Source of the DNA: Romanomermis culicivorax
Taxonomy: Eukaryota > Nematoda > Enoplea > Mermithida > Mermithidae
Reading direction: 5' to 3'
Length of the DNA: 64,000 nucleotides
Assembly: GCA_963922205.1 (NCBI GenBank)
Contig: CAWUHX010000225.1
Location: forward strand, 124,001 to 188,000
The position numbers and the translations under genes are program-made. This document shows, piece after piece, positions 35,101 through 47,300 of this stretch. The first letter of the stretch is position 1, and each line of letters opens with the position of its first letter. The notes under the pieces were generated by a model that was not told where the DNA came from, made no database searches, and saw nothing but the letters and a program-made list of their open reading frames with translations.

Positions 35101-36258
35101 ACTACTACCCCCACTTCTCAAATTACTTCTACCTCAACTGGAACACCGTCATTGGCTACATCTTCAGTGGTCACTGCAACTCAGGATAGCACATCCAAAA
35201 CTAGTCAAGCTTCAGGCGCAATAGGCCTTGCGATGGGGAAACCGATGCCGAAAGGCCAGGCAAAACCCAGCAAGGACCAAAAACCAGGAGTGGCAGCTAG
35301 TCAAGTGCAAGTGGCTGGTCCCAGCAAAATTAAGCAGGCACAGGCTGCTCAGGTAACTGAAACGCCGGAAGTGACTGCGGAAAAATTCAAGGACAGTCTC
35401 TTGGACTTCTGGGATGTCTATCAACCAAAAGCCAGAGAAGCTGGCCCAATATCATTTTTTACGAGTGCAGTGGCCAAATATTTTGCTTTCGAGCAATTTG
35501 AGTCAGAAAGAGTTTTCTTCATGGTAAATGACGCCGTTAGGGAAATCTACCGGGACTATGAACAACAGTTCAGAGTCCAGGGAGCGTTTCTCTATGATCG
35601 GACCAATTTACCTGAAGAACTCTGGGAGAGGGTCATGTATGACTTTCTCCCCAGGTGGCTCAAGTCGGAGAGAGCACCTGATGCGTTTTCCTCGGTAAGG
35701 TATTTGGTTATGATGCTATTCCTCGTGTTGGAATGCGCCCCGCTATCCCCGATGCATATTGGAAACATTTATGCCAGGGCGATGGTGGCGGCGAATAACC
35801 GACTGTTGAGGGTGTATAATAACCACGATACCCCCTTGGAATACAAAACGGCCTTTCGATCTGTGATGCTTAGTAGCAATCACCAGGTCGGAGTGATGGG
35901 AGCCAAAAGAAGTGCCAGTTCAGACTTGCAAAGCTCTGTTAAGTTCAGTAAAGCTCAAGACGGAAAAACTGGCGCTACTTTGAAGGTTCCCGGACCTCAA
36001 GGTCAGGGTCAAGGCCAAGGAAGCCAGGAAATAGCTCCGAGTACGCAAGGAAAGGTGCAAAAGACTGGTAACCGAGGCCGAGGCCAGTTTCAGTTCCACA
36101 ACCCCAACAGGGGTGGTCGTGGAGCGGTGCGTGGCAGAGGTGCCGCGCCTCAGGTGCAAGGAAGAGGAGGCCAGCAGGGCCAATGGGTATGGAGACCTTA
36201 CGGAGGTCGTGGAGGAGCCCAGAGAGGGGCGCAAGGAGGCGGCGGGCCGCAACAGTAA
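32185..36258 (+). CDS. ORF3: DEDDy 3'-5' exonuclease-like protein with RGG tail, 1357 aa
   Basis: Residues about 45-245 form a DnaQ-like/WRN-type exonuclease domain. Exo I is [10 protein letters not shown] (D53, E55), Exo II is [13 protein letters not shown] (D125) and Exo III is [12 protein letters not shown] (Y230, D234). All five DEDDy residues are present, so activity on a nucleic-acid 3' end is plausible. Residues about 380-700 are a globular region I do not recognise. Then come an acidic, Gln-rich stretch, a likely coiled coil (about 785-835, rich in [18 protein letters not shown]), a Lys-rich patch, a Ser/Thr run, a helical region (about 1070-1220) and an RGG/Gln-rich tail from about 1290. 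No signal peptide, membrane segment or fusion peptide is seen, so it is not an envelope protein. It follows pol on the same strand. From memory, DEDDy ORF3s have been reported in bdelloid rotifer retroelements; this one is far longer than a bare exonuclease. Confidence 0.85.
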   Translation: MRIAELERWFFATFEFWPTNPIEPIIVPMGSVERVVKHLESSTFRGMSIIGFDVEKVNREDARKLFRWGFENEKGNQFARLVSFAHLNGKTFVIDLTLLQEQEWNILLHFLRSATLLVGYAVLEDIVSIINVRGCGKSTDGRDLSDAIRCSIKDGNLGRYYDLSVTAKQIMGSEITKSRKAGICPETLKLKGLFAEMYLADIGPHQTDFSLLRNRQSVAKERVPEEMLQYAGMDAYFSLAIFMGAFHYGYVIELCGGVANFPHDIVDPSQIEILSYKFYQFYSYIVTDYKLRNFVGTPDIVVRQPEATYHMMRQEMYARWATQVQEIGPNFRCHRDICNPRKGKENLPWRGIYPSAYRQGKKLKPNSYDEASDPDDDEMIRPEQRLSAKDRLRLQLVEEMAQGKQYQELTQPASLVWFIDTARKVVKLPQDRQKQALLDALKNHLVHVPIDIDPGVGYFDKDHWKPQLAEYAKAFEEKRFSELQAACALVPLAFHVIWPHSRKELDFVMAEMFSYRFITSFSPELQGKIKEMAWRSDKRLSQYLMLAKTLPNIEYEVPRKGAGIYVWMNRFGFMPIRLRLWKNADVCAPIPGSPDTITTDSKSYSSNPYYYVRFYHIELAQRTPSLRYGVTWQTKIDKVGDVYASKAENREYSIAFPTKIFDLRPLASDLPGILHTFSYKTGEGVVTKLAGKISPIKTDSRKDEDKQQADVGVVEFPILSGQEVQTSESEIFSDAVGLPAEDESPDQGLQDEDVTELSEEEQQQEQSVPATELMQAQTAQTQSDLDNQRRLEIILKMEEEAKQRIRLQREQMEEEFAKNAAIYNEKLRQMSIQFGLQKDDTAAPELETKVVVLEPPSPMKVDDDMASDKLIIDETKAETPDSEMTESREVIAFSADGGVPGLYSAKVVQSMREKGWNDEKILFMAERKKKMRVKEKEKRKKGIKGAKVEAKEEDSKTASSSVISTSTSTITSTTTPTSQITSTSTGTPSLATSSVVTATQDSTSKTSQASGAIGLAMGKPMPKGQAKPSKDQKPGVAASQVQVAGPSKIKQAQAAQVTETPEVTAEKFKDSLLDFWDVYQPKAREAGPISFFTSAVAKYFAFEQFESERVFFMVNDAVREIYRDYEQQFRVQGAFLYDRTNLPEELWERVMYDFLPRWLKSERAPDAFSSVRYLVMMLFLVLECAPLSPMHIGNIYARAMVAANNRLLRVYNNHDTPLEYKTAFRSVMLSSNHQVGVMGAKRSASSDLQSSVKFSKAQDGKTGATLKVPGPQGQGQGQGSQEIAPSTQGKVQKTGNRGRGQFQFHNPNRGGRGAVRGRGAAPQVQGRGGQQGQWVWRPYGGRGGAQRGAQGGGGPQQ

Positions 36259-37099
36259 ATTAGCCGCATAATTTTTGGCCAAAAAATATCGTTTTCGCAT
36301 TTATTTTTCACAAAAAACACAAAATACAAAAAAAAAAAAAAAAAATATATAAAATCACAAAAATACAAAAAAAAATATAAAATACAAAATACAAAAAAAA
36401 AAATCTTTCTTATTTGTTGCGTGCTTTAAATTTTTATTCGTTTTCGTACCTCGCATCGCCAAAACGGGCATGTAAAAATTTATTTTTTCACTTAATCTCG
36501 GTTATAATCTCGCCTTATTTTTTCTTTTTTTTTGTTTTTGCTCAATCGATACGCCGGGATATTGGATTTTTTTTTGTGATATGCGTACTAATGTATATAT
36601 TTTGTAAATTATTTAGATATTTTAGAAAATGTTTTTTGGCGAGGGCAACGTTGGAAAAAAGGCGGAGGCTTCACGGCGAAACACACAACCGGAAAGAGAT
36701 AGACAGACAAATGTTCTGTCCCTGGCGTCCAGCGTAAAGCACGAAACGAAAGGTCACGGGATGGACGGCAACCGAAGACCCTCGGCCCTGGTGCAGGTCA
36801 AATTGGATTTCGGCGGTACGCCAACAAAGTCAAGCCGACGCGGAGTCGTCGATCCGTCGGCGTCCAGACCAAGAGGTAGCGCACCCGGACGGCCTTGTGG
36901 ACATTCCGGTATGCCTGGTAAAAGACTTGACGTAAGAGGGTGGTCATTCGGAAAGCTTTCCGCAAGGGGGCATGAATGACCAAAAAGGTTCAGAAAACTG
37001 CTTTGACTGTATTAGGGCCTGAAAAGGTTCCAAAATTGTCATTGCGGCGTAATATGAATCTTTTTAACCTCCCGTTGGTCAGTTTCGAGGCTCGAGGGA
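36259..37099 (+). other. 3' untranslated region of the LTR element
   Basis: It begins with a strongly A-rich stretch (about 36310-36405), then AT-rich DNA, then a more GC-balanced part (36630-36980) with short frames and no recognised domain. Just before the 3' LTR is a purine-rich TCGAGGCTCGAGGGA, a weak candidate for the polypurine tract. Confidence 0.6.
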
Positions 37100-37702
37100 T
37101 GTCAGGGATGGACATAGTCTATCTCCAGGTTGTGAAGAAATAGCCAAAGTCGACGCGTTTTGCGCTGACGCCGATTTGCATAGACACCGTGCATAAATAT
37201 GCCGGTCGTCTATGTTTTTGGTCATTCATTGATTATTGTTTTGTTTTTATTAAGAAGAAAATCGGCGGCCCGTTCGGGCATTATATTATATTATTTGTTA
37301 TAATATTTTTGTGGTGGAGCATTTCCGCCTGGAATACAACGACCCTCGGCCGATAGCCTTTGGATTACTCGCAGCGGAGGGAACGCAGGTTAGACCCCGG
37401 ATTTCTGGAGAGCCACCCAGCGTGCAAGTCTACATTTACAACTCAGTTCTCGGCCTGACTTCTGATTTTGCCCCTGGTTTGAAGTTACTTGAGCTCAGGG
37501 TGTTATCATTTCTTCTGCAGTTCTTCGGGACGAAAGCAGGAGATTTTTGTTGAACTTGAGACTGACCGAACTGTTGCAAGCTTATTCTACCTAAGGTTTC
37601 GGCCTGATTAGGTGAATTTGTAAGTGACTGATTAGGTCTATTTTTGGTATCAAATCCTTTATTTATATTTCTCAACTTCCACCAAGTCTCATTTCAACAA
37701 GT
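37100..37702 (+). repeat. 3' long terminal repeat
   Basis: Direct copy of 23739-24345. Bases 37355-37702 are identical to the 5' copy; the first 255 bases carry the differences. A following GTTG matches the bases at the left boundary. Confidence 0.95.
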
Positions 37703-37704
37703 TG

Positions 37705-38147
37705 TTTCGCATTAGTTCTCTACCAAATTATCTGTAGTTATTGCAGAATTGATGTGTCTTTCACTTCCGTATGCTACATACGTATATCATAAAACCGAAA
37801 TTTGAGTTCAAAATTATGCTGTTTTACTACTGTCAAAATTTTTTTCCGCTTTCTATCAGTAACAAAATTGTTAAATCTAAAAATACGTCAGATAGAACAC
37901 TCCAAGTTATGAGATGAATTGAGTATAGAGACTCACAAGCATCCTATCATGATAATGTATATTATTTACAATTCGAGAAACTAATATAATGTTCGACCAA
38001 AAATCTTTGAATTATGAGCTTATTCAAATGAGGTGCATCTCATATCTTTGAATTCACAGATTTTCGAATAAAAAATGCAAAATTAAGAAAACACAGAAAA
38101 GAAGAAAAAAGAGAAAGACAATGGAAAATGGGAGGAGTCAAGATATC
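37705..38147. other. Intergenic DNA
   Basis: AT-rich, with no gene or repeat recognised. Confidence 0.5.
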
Positions 38148-38153
38148 TTTATT
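38148..38153 (-). terminator. Poly(A) signal of the membrane-protein gene
   Basis: AATAAA on the minus strand, about 160 bases after the stop codon at 38314. Confidence 0.5.
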
Positions 38154-38313
38154 GCAACAACGTCATTCATTAATTTGGTACAGTTCGAAAAAGTTGATTC
38201 TTAACAAATGAAAACAGTATCACGTTGAGTAAAAGGTAATCAGTACACCAAAATTTGGTATTGTAAAATATTGGTCACCAATTCAGCAGACTAATAATTA
38301 TAAATTTTGTAGT

Positions 38314-41300
38314 TCAGCCGACTTTTTTCCAAGTTTTTGATTGCGACGTTTTCGACTGCGACGTCCTCGACTGCGACGTTTTAGACGAATCCATTTTTCC
38401 GAATCTGCTATCATTTTTCGTTGAACGAGGATCATTTTCGAGTAGACTAACTTTCAACGAAGCGCCCATCGGTCCTAAACTGCGATTGAAGTTGGGATTC
38501 GGTTTCCTGGATGACGACTGCACTTTCGAAATTTTGCCGATCTTGGACGACGGCGCTTCGACTTCATTGATGGATAACGACGAGCCGCCCATGGCGTCGA
38601 CACCGCCAAAACTTCGACCCGGTTTCTTGAGTCGCAGCGACGCAGCAACTCCTTGTTTTTTGTCGACCCTAACCGACGCCAATTTCAGGGACATTCGGCT
38701 CCTAGATAAGAAACTGTCGGGTTTACCGTCCCGTCGACGGCCTTTGATATTTCTGGCGGCTGGTGAATGACCTCGGCGACGGCGACGATGCCGTCTGACG
38801 CGAATGACGATAAATGCCGCAGCGACTATGGAACACGAAAGGATGAGGAGGGCGAAAAACAAGCCCCAAATGGCGGTCGAAACGTTCGTCTGGCTGGCCA
38901 TCGTTGTCGTAGTACCGAATCGAGGCGCGTAGGGGATTAAGGGATCTGGAGAAATTTTTTAATGATCTATGAGGTAGGGCCGGGAGAACCCCTGCCTCGG
39001 AAACTATCGGCTCTATGACCATACATGCAGGTGGGGAATTTAGGTACATTGACTCTCAGCAGATTTTGGTCGACTCCAGAAGATTCGGATCCAAAATGGT
39101 GCAGGATCACATTACTTTCCTGTGAGGAATTTTTCTGATATCGAACTTCATCGGACAAAGTTTTCCCTTTTTTACGTCTGTTATGGTTCCCAAGGTCAGG
39201 TAAGGGCGAAATTCCTGTCGTTCAGAAGATTTATGCAAATTTCAGTGTTGAGAAGGCCTGCACACAAAGTCATCAGTATAGCATACTCAGTTTGCTGTGG
39301 GCTTCTTGAAATACGCACAAAACTCACTTGAGAATTCAAACTAAGAAAAAATTTCCTGCCAATTTCAGTCTTATGTAAGCTAACCAACCGAAATTAGATA
39401 TGAGACATCCAAGTTGCTTGCTGAAATAAATATAATCCTGTATAGCACACGATGTAAAATTGAGAAAAATGATCAGTGCAAAGAACTACGACCAAAGCTT
39501 TTCTTCGGAATTTTTTTAATGAATCTCAGAGATTGCTTCTTTCTTGACTTTCAGAATCTTCGGAATGAAATACAATTAAACGTTTAATCCCTTGAATTTT
39601 GCTCCAAAAAATGCTGCATTGAGGAGGGTGTCCAAGATTTCGATGACGAAATCAAGGAAATGGAATTATTAATTGATACATTGCACTAATTATCGAAAGC
39701 AACATATATTACACTTGAATTCATTGCTGAAGAGACTATGGTCGCTCAATGGTAATCTGGTAACCTCTATTCCAAGAAGACTGCCAATTACAAAAAATAA
39801 CAGAAATTCAGATTCTAGCACAGTCTCATTCTAGCACAGTTCAGATTCTAGCCCACCAATCTTGGGCTATCTTGTGGATAACCTAAGATTGCGTGACACT
39901 AGGTCGACTATTCATGGAGGCCGACTGCATTGAAATTTGGCATGTTTTTTAACATAGGCCTGAGCCTAAGGCTATACCCTGAAAACAATTTGATCTCACC
40001 AAGTTGTCGTGGATTTTTAGCTTATCAGTATAATCTAGTTCGTGGGACAGTCCTTCTATTGGGATTTATATGTCTAAATTTATGCTTATATACTTGGTCG
40101 ACCTACTGGGGCAGTCGATAATACAAGGATAGTCGACTTCTGGGATCCTTGACCCACAAGGATGGTCGAACTACTGGAACGATATCTAAAGTAATAGACG
40201 CCATTCTTTTGGAGGTAAGCAAATTGAAAAATGTCAATATTTGGTAGAAAATGATCATTTTCGCGAAAAAATTGTCCAAAATGTTGACAAAATTTCTATC
40301 AATGATTGCATTGCTTCCAGGATCAAGCCTACCCCGTTGATGAACGATTTGGATTTTTCAGGAAAATATTCCTACATTTTTGCCCTGAATGACTAATGCC
40401 AAATTTTGGTTAGCCTGAGACCCGGCCAATAGAAAAGACGGCTGACCCCCTGGGCCCAGTTGCACCAACGACTAGTTACTCATAACTAGCTACTAGCTAG
40501 TATAAAAGATTTATATACTTGTATAGTTAAAACGAGTTGCACCAATGTTCGCTAGTTATCATTCATGAGTAACTAGTCGGGTATTTTCAACTAGACTAGT
40601 GAAAACGAGTTGCACCACTTACTCATAATACGCAGGCTTTTTAACTAGCGATTTTAGACTAGTAGAAGTCTTCTCATTGTGTAATGTGTATATTGTTGTC
40701 GCGCGCAGCCTACGAGATTATTCACAAACCTAAACGTATGTGTTGAAATTATATTTCTCTCGATAACTATGCCGAAAATTGTTAATTCGGAAAAATTGAA
40801 AGTCTTGCTGTTAACAGAAATAGAGGAGAAGAAAGATATCTTGTTCGGAAAATTTAGCGATTGTCTAACGAAAAATGATCGTTGCAAAGCCTGGCAAGAA
40901 GTTTACGAGTTCGGTAAAAGTATTGGGTATGGTTTTTCTTCCGATTCAACGTATGCCTACGTTCGTGATACCGTTTGGCCAAACATTCGGAAAGCTAGTG
41001 TCGCAAAGCGGGATAAATTACAAAGAACCGGCAAAGGAAACGAAGATGGCGGTTTATCAGCAGTCGACGAAAAAGTCATCAACATCATTGGTAACGAATC
41101 AGCAGCTGTTATGGGTTTATCGATCACGGAATCAATGGATCGAACGGAAAAGTATTGTGAATCGGCGAAAATTATTGAGGACACGGATATGAGCATCAGG
41201 TGAAAAATTAATGGTTTTATTAATTTGGGGATACACAAGACAATACAAAGAATAAAAAGTGTATGTATTGCAACATGGGAGGGGGTATGGGGTGTATTAC

Positions 41301-44300
41301 ACTTCACCTAAAGGCCCACCTACTTTCAAACAATTTTGGAGAAAAGAAAATTTTTGAACAGTTTTCTACAGAAAATTCCTCTGCAAACCGTATTTTTTGA
41401 TCGAAATTAGTTTAATACAGCTGAAAAAGCTAAATATGATGAGAAATGACGTGAAAATAGCAGTATTCCCCTGTAATAAGCTAATTTCTAATATTGTCTA
41501 CACATTTATGTCGTTTCATGAGCTTAAAAGATTAAACCGCTGTGTTACTCTTAAATAACTGATTCAAATTTTTGTTGTAAAACGCAATTTCTTTTACATA
41601 GTTTTAAAATGTAATGAAAAACCAAGAATTTTTCCGGGAGGAACCGGGAAAAAACCGGGAATTTCATTTCAGGAAAGTAGTGGCCACCCTGACATCAGCA
41701 ATTGTATTTCAGCTCCGTTTCGAACAAAAAAGTTGCAAAAAAACGCATATCCTCAATGATTGACAAAGATTCGACGGATGATGCGACTCCTGACACAGAT
41801 GAAAAGCGTTCTTTACAAATCGTTAACTTGAAGCTATCTAACGCGTATTTGGAGAAAAAATTGAAATTGGTCGACTCGCTCGAATACAAGGCGCAACTGG
41901 AAATACGCTTGCTACAAAAGCAACTGGCGGATGATGGGCCGGCAGCCTCGATTACTTGCAATGTTCATAGTGAAACTGCACCTCCCGTTCTTGCTTATGA
42001 ACAACCGGGTAGTTCCGAAAATCTGTATCATTATATGTATTGACATGTTTACGCACAATGCTGAATGATTGACAATACATTTCACACTATAACTTTTAAT
42101 GATTGAAACTTTGAACAATAAAATTACGACGTTGAGGTGCGTTATTTTCAATATTAGGAATATCATTGTCATCTTCAATGACGAGTACATCGTCTACATC
42201 AATAACATTACCGGATAGTAACATATTATGCAATATACAGCACAATTTCACAACTTCAGCCGAAAATTCCGGTTTTAATCGTAAAAATTGTAGGCAAGCA
42301 AAACGTTTCTTCAAAATTCCAAACGAATTTTCTATAATTCTCCGCGTGCTTTTATGAGCTCTGTTATAAGCTCTTTCAGCTTCTGTCATCAAGGCATCAA
42401 CTTTCAAAATTGGCGTAACGAGCCAATCATTGTTCGGGTAACCCGAATCTCCCAACAAAACAGCTCCGGGTATAGGCCGCCAACCGTTGTCAAATCTTCC
42501 TGCAAATTTTTAAATTTAACCAGGGTATAAGAAATAGTGTTGCAACGGGTCAGGAAACACTGTGGAATGTTAAAATACACGTTTTTGAGCGTTTACACCT
42601 GTTTTTGACCTATTTTCTTATGTTTTCGAAAGTAAGTAGATTTTTTGTCCCAGACTCCCCTCCACAGGGCCCGAGGACCCCCCCTGTAAAATTCTTTCCG
42701 TGCATGTCTGGTGTATAGAGATGTGCCGGGTACCCGGGTCCTGACCCGGCCCCGCAGGTACCCCGGCTAAAATTGTAGACCCGAACCCTGACTCCCCGAT
42801 GTTCAAATTTCAGGATTCATAAAAAAAATTTCCTGGAATCTTGGGGGGGGGGTTTGGGGTAAACTTGATAGTTCCACAGTAAGCTACGGAAATAATACTT
42901 TTCAATTTACCTGCAATGTTGCTTGTGCGTAATACTCTGGCGTCATTCACACTACCCGGCCACCTCGAATTCACGTAATAAAATTTGTAATCAGGACCGC
43001 AAATCATCATACAGTTCAACGAATGAACACCTTTTCGGTTGACGTATTGAGGCTCGTTTATACTTGGTGCTTTAATCGGTATATGCGTCCCGTCAACACA
43101 TCCAATAACACACGGAAAATTCGAAATTTGATAGAAATTGTTCACAACGCTGGCGATATCGCGGGGCCAGCTAATAATTTTATCAAAATAATGATTGTTT
43201 AAAATCGTCACAACTTTATGAACTTTTCTAGAGACCGTTGATTTGTGCGGACCGTGCGCATCACCAACCACTTGCATGAATGATCCGGAAGCCAAATATC
43301 GAATGCATAACAATAACTGTTCTTTCGGTTCTAAAGGGAAGTTTCTATCCGTATTAGCGATAAGCAAATGACCAATATCTCCCAAGATAGTTTCGATCGT
43401 TTCTTTAGGAAATCGGAATCTCTCGGAAAAATCCTTTAAATCAAAATTTATGCGCGGCCTACACAGTCTTCCTCTAGCCACATCAATATCATCAACATCG
43501 CTGTTATCCGAACTATCCGATATTTCGTACATGTCAATAAAACCAACCAACTTTCTTAGACCATGCCCTCTCGACTGGTAGAAAATAAATGCGGTTTTAT
43601 TCACTAGTTGATGAAGAAAGACTAGTTGAAAATGTTGGTGCAACCGCAACTCATAAACCAGTTCAAAAATCGCTAGTTTATGAGAACTAGTATACTCATG
43701 AAAAACTGACTAGTTAAAAACTTGGTGCAACCCAATTCGCTAGTATTCTAGTTAAACATTCACTAGTAGAAAACGTTGGTGCAACCCTAGTTATCATTTT
43801 TATTCCAACTCATAGCTAGTTATGAGTAACTAGTCGTTGGTGCAACTGGGCCCTGATCTGTTATGGTTAGTTATAAATATGTTTCTATCAATTACCTCTT
43901 TCGGAAACAGCTGCTGTAGTAGCACTTTGTACGGGCGGGCTGCACTTGCGATTTTCTTCTTTCTTGCACGATGTACCAAATTCACTAGAGCCGGCCGTTT
44001 CGTTCGGTCTGAAGCGCATCTGTGAGAAACCTTGGTTCCAGTGATTTTCGCAATTCGACCACTCTGTCCAACCCTTGCGTTCACAGTCGATCATACATTG
44101 GTCATGACTGCACTGGAAGATTCTTGAAAAAAGACATATTTTTAATTCTGAGTAATGTTCGTCAGAAATGCTATAGGGTAAAAAGGGATGAACATCGATA
44201 GCAAGGAAATGTTGGGTAATATAAATTAATTCTAGCTATGCTTTAACCATTAGTAACTCGATCAAAAATCTTTAAATCATGTTTTCAAGTAGACCTCAAC

Positions 44301-47300
44301 GAAATCTATCGATCGATACATTTTTTAAATTGTTCCTGAATGTGAGTGGGGCTCCCAGAAATCAAGGAATTATGTCACTAAAGGGAAGCTCTTAAATTCA
44401 AAGAAGGAACTATGGTCTAGAAAACAGCCGCTAAAATAGTACTTTATCAGCAATAAACTAAAAGACTAGCCCCTACGACTATTGGTTGTAATCTCTTAAA
44501 CGAGAATTAACCTTTCTCAATTTTTTTTCTCAAAGGATGAATTTCCCATACTTTAGCCCTATGTGAGCCACATGATCCGTAGGAAGCGTTATTGATCGCC
44601 TATGAAAATGATAAAACTGGACAGCTCACTTCTTAGATACACATATACTTACCATTAAAAAGTAAACTAATCACTCAGTTTTCCCAACAATACACGATAA
44701 ACTAGTGTTAAATGTGACTTTCGATCGGAAATGGATCTTTTCTACATTTTTACTGGCACCTCATTCTTGAAATATTTGCTGTACATATCAGCCGTGTTAC
44801 AGGCATACGCATAGGCTTAATTTTTATGACAGAAAACTAATATAAAGTCGTGTTGGTAAAATTGTAGAAAAGGTGCCGGAAAATCCGTCGTTAAAATTGA
44901 TCTTACAGAAAATCTCAAGTGTTAAATTTTATAAATTGTGCCTAGTTTCTTTATCAAGAGAAAAGTATAGCCGATTTAATTTAAAATTATACATGCAGCA
45001 AAAACCAAAATTATAGGTTCGATTTGATGTGCCCTTTGTACTCAGTATGCCGTGGAAAAATGTTTTCTGAAAATGGGAAAGGGCAAAACAATTGAAAAAC
45101 GTCATGCTTGTCCACTTTCGATTCAGACAATTTTCCATAGCCTAGGCCTAAGCCTAAAGCGAAGTCTAAGCCTAAGCCTAAAACACGACTGATATGAACA
45201 CCAACTACTTCAAGAATGTCGTAGTGGTAAGATTGTAGAAAATATCCCAGAACTTTATCGATTTAGAGACAATTTGACTACCTACTTAACTACATTATTG
45301 AAGGAATATTTCAGTTGTCCTGTTTGCCACTCACTGACAAAAATTTTGAAATCAATTCAAATAATAGTCATAGTCATGCGGAGTACTTAAGCCACTGGTG
45401 CTACTAGAACCACTGGTGTTACTCGAGCCACTTCGCCAGAAATCTGTTTTACCCACGTTTTTCACTATTGATATGTAATGCTTCGAAATACTAAATAAAA
45501 TTTCTATAAAACTATGTCTTCTGACCTTACTAATGAGTGCTTTTACATATCATTACATGTACGCTATGGTATGACGAACGTGTTCAAATGTATGAATATA
45601 CATTTCACAATTTTTGTATTCTGTCAAACTTTTGATCGTTTTTACATAGATTTGTTGCTAGCACTAATATCAATAGACATTCACAATATCAGAAAAAAGT
45701 AAGACTCATTTCTCAAAATTTTACCCAAGTATAGTTAACTTTTATGGCACAAGTGGCCCCACTTGTCTCAAAAACAAAAACATTAAAAAACTAAAAAATC
45801 AAAAATGTAGCCCTATGTTTTTGAGAAAAGCGGAACTGTTTGAATCACTGTCAGAAAATAGCTAAATCGCTGTGAACGTAAGTTATGGTCTAGAAAGTAC
45901 AAAGAATTTTCTGATACGCCTGTAGAATCAGCTTTAGAGGCGTGCTACACTGGAATGTCTGCTCGAAAAGTAATTCAAGTTTACCAAAGTACTTATAAAT
46001 CGTCGCGGCCACCCGATAGCCTTATTTGACGCACAATAGTCGATGCTGTGGAATAACATTGTGCATATCGTCGAATGTAGCTTTGCATTTATGAATCAAA
46101 ATTTACATCATTTGGCAAATGAGTATCTAGATTGTTAAGATCTTTTCATATTTTTTAAATTCTCCCTTGGTGGTCATTTTTCTAGATTCTCGTGCCTATA
46201 ATTGCCACTTTTTCATTGTCGTGCCAACATAGTGCTCTCTTCTTAAATGCATATTTAGTTTTTTTTGTAATTTGTGGTGGCTCAAGTAGCGCCAAGGGAT
46301 GTTAAATTAGTCATAAATACAATATAACACAATTTTCAATTGGGTGGCTCAAGTAAGCCCAACTACAGGGCTACTTGAGCTACTCAAATTTATTTTAAAC
46401 TCTGTGTACGACGCCAACGATGAGAAAATGAACTTAGGGGATGAAAGCCGCCCATTTCTACACATACATGCCAAATTTGAATCATGTATCTCAAGTTTCA
46501 AGGGAGTTGAAAACTTTGTTCCCATGAACCCATGAAAAAGCGGCTCAGATAGCCTCACACAACTACTTTAGTCTGTTTTTTAGAATGCTATTTCTCTGGA
46601 AAGAGTTGAAAGCAGGCACTATGTATTGCACATGTTTGATGTAATTACTTAAATTACTCTAGACGGGAAGTTTCTTTGAGGATGCTGTAATTTGGCAAAA
46701 GCCAACAATTCAGATCACCGTGTTTTCAAGTCATGATTTGCTCAATTTTACAGATAATTTCAATTACTGAAATTTGGAGTATATATTTTGAGGCAACCTG
46801 TTCCCATTCGCTCACATCTTCACTAAAAAACTACGCTCAGTCTGTCCACATGCTCTAACCAAGTGAGCCGACCGAGCAACGTGAAAGTTATGCTCAATCA
46901 GCAACAATTTATAGTTGAGGTGATTGCTGTGACCACTCTCAATATATAAGCTTATTCTGTCTGTTGTTAGCGTTTACAAAATTGAATAAGGAAAAAAAAT
47001 CGAAATTATTTCAATTCTGTTTATAGCAAAACATTGCTTGAGGATCATCCAGCCATTATTACCTTCGATGATGCTCAGGTCTTGCCTAGAAAGTAATCTT
47101 CGATTGTGTGTATACTGAAAGACATAGAACAGAATTGATAAATTTCAAACTCATACTTTGTTTTTCTAAATTTTCGCAAAAAATTAATTTGGAAAAGTTC
47201 AGATACTTGATAAGAGAATAAGTAACTGCCCCAAATTCAATTTCGGGTGACCTGACCTGTCGGATTTGAGTTTTATTCGTATGTCCTCAAATATTGCGCG

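Larger units (their letters stand above)
23739..37704 (+). mobile_element. Ty3/Gypsy-type LTR retrotransposon with an exonuclease ORF3, about 14 kb
   Basis: Two direct long terminal repeats of about 600 bases bound a primer-binding-like site, a gag-pol frame of 2082 codons, a 1.2-kb spacer, a third ORF of 1357 codons and a 0.8-kb A-rich 3' region. The domain order protease, reverse transcriptase, RNase H, integrase is that of Ty3/Gypsy (Metaviridae). Both large frames are open from end to end, so the copy is young and may be competent. GTTG occurs on both outer sides (23737-23740 and 37701-37704) and may be the target duplication. It lies in intergenic DNA between the FAM174-like gene and the membrane-protein gene. 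At about 14 kb it is clearly larger than most Gypsy elements, mainly because of ORF3. Confidence 0.95.
40453..43852. mobile_element. PIF/Harbinger DNA transposon, 3.4 kb, apparently complete
   Basis: The ends read GGCCCAGTTGCACCAACGAC and its inverse, identical for about 40 bases. They are flanked by CTG on both sides (40450-40452 and 43853-43855), a 3-bp target duplication. Inside are a Myb/SANT-like gene on the plus strand and a HARBI1-like nuclease gene on the minus strand, converging with about 50 bases between stop codons. This two-gene layout is typical of Harbinger. It sits in the last intron of the membrane-protein gene. Confidence 0.93.

Noticed and set aside
32185-36258. ORF3 as an env gene
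   Set aside because: There is no signal peptide, membrane helix, fusion peptide or cleavage site, whereas the exonuclease motifs are clear.
39045-39138. Minus-strand block with acceptor and donor-like ends, a possible extra exon of the membrane-protein gene
   Set aside because: It is open only in phase 0, while the exons on both sides need phase 1; the direct join 43896 to 38945 works without it.
43533-43649. N-terminal extension of the Harbinger nuclease frame
   Set aside because: It is translated subterminal repeat; starting at 43532 gives the usual family length.
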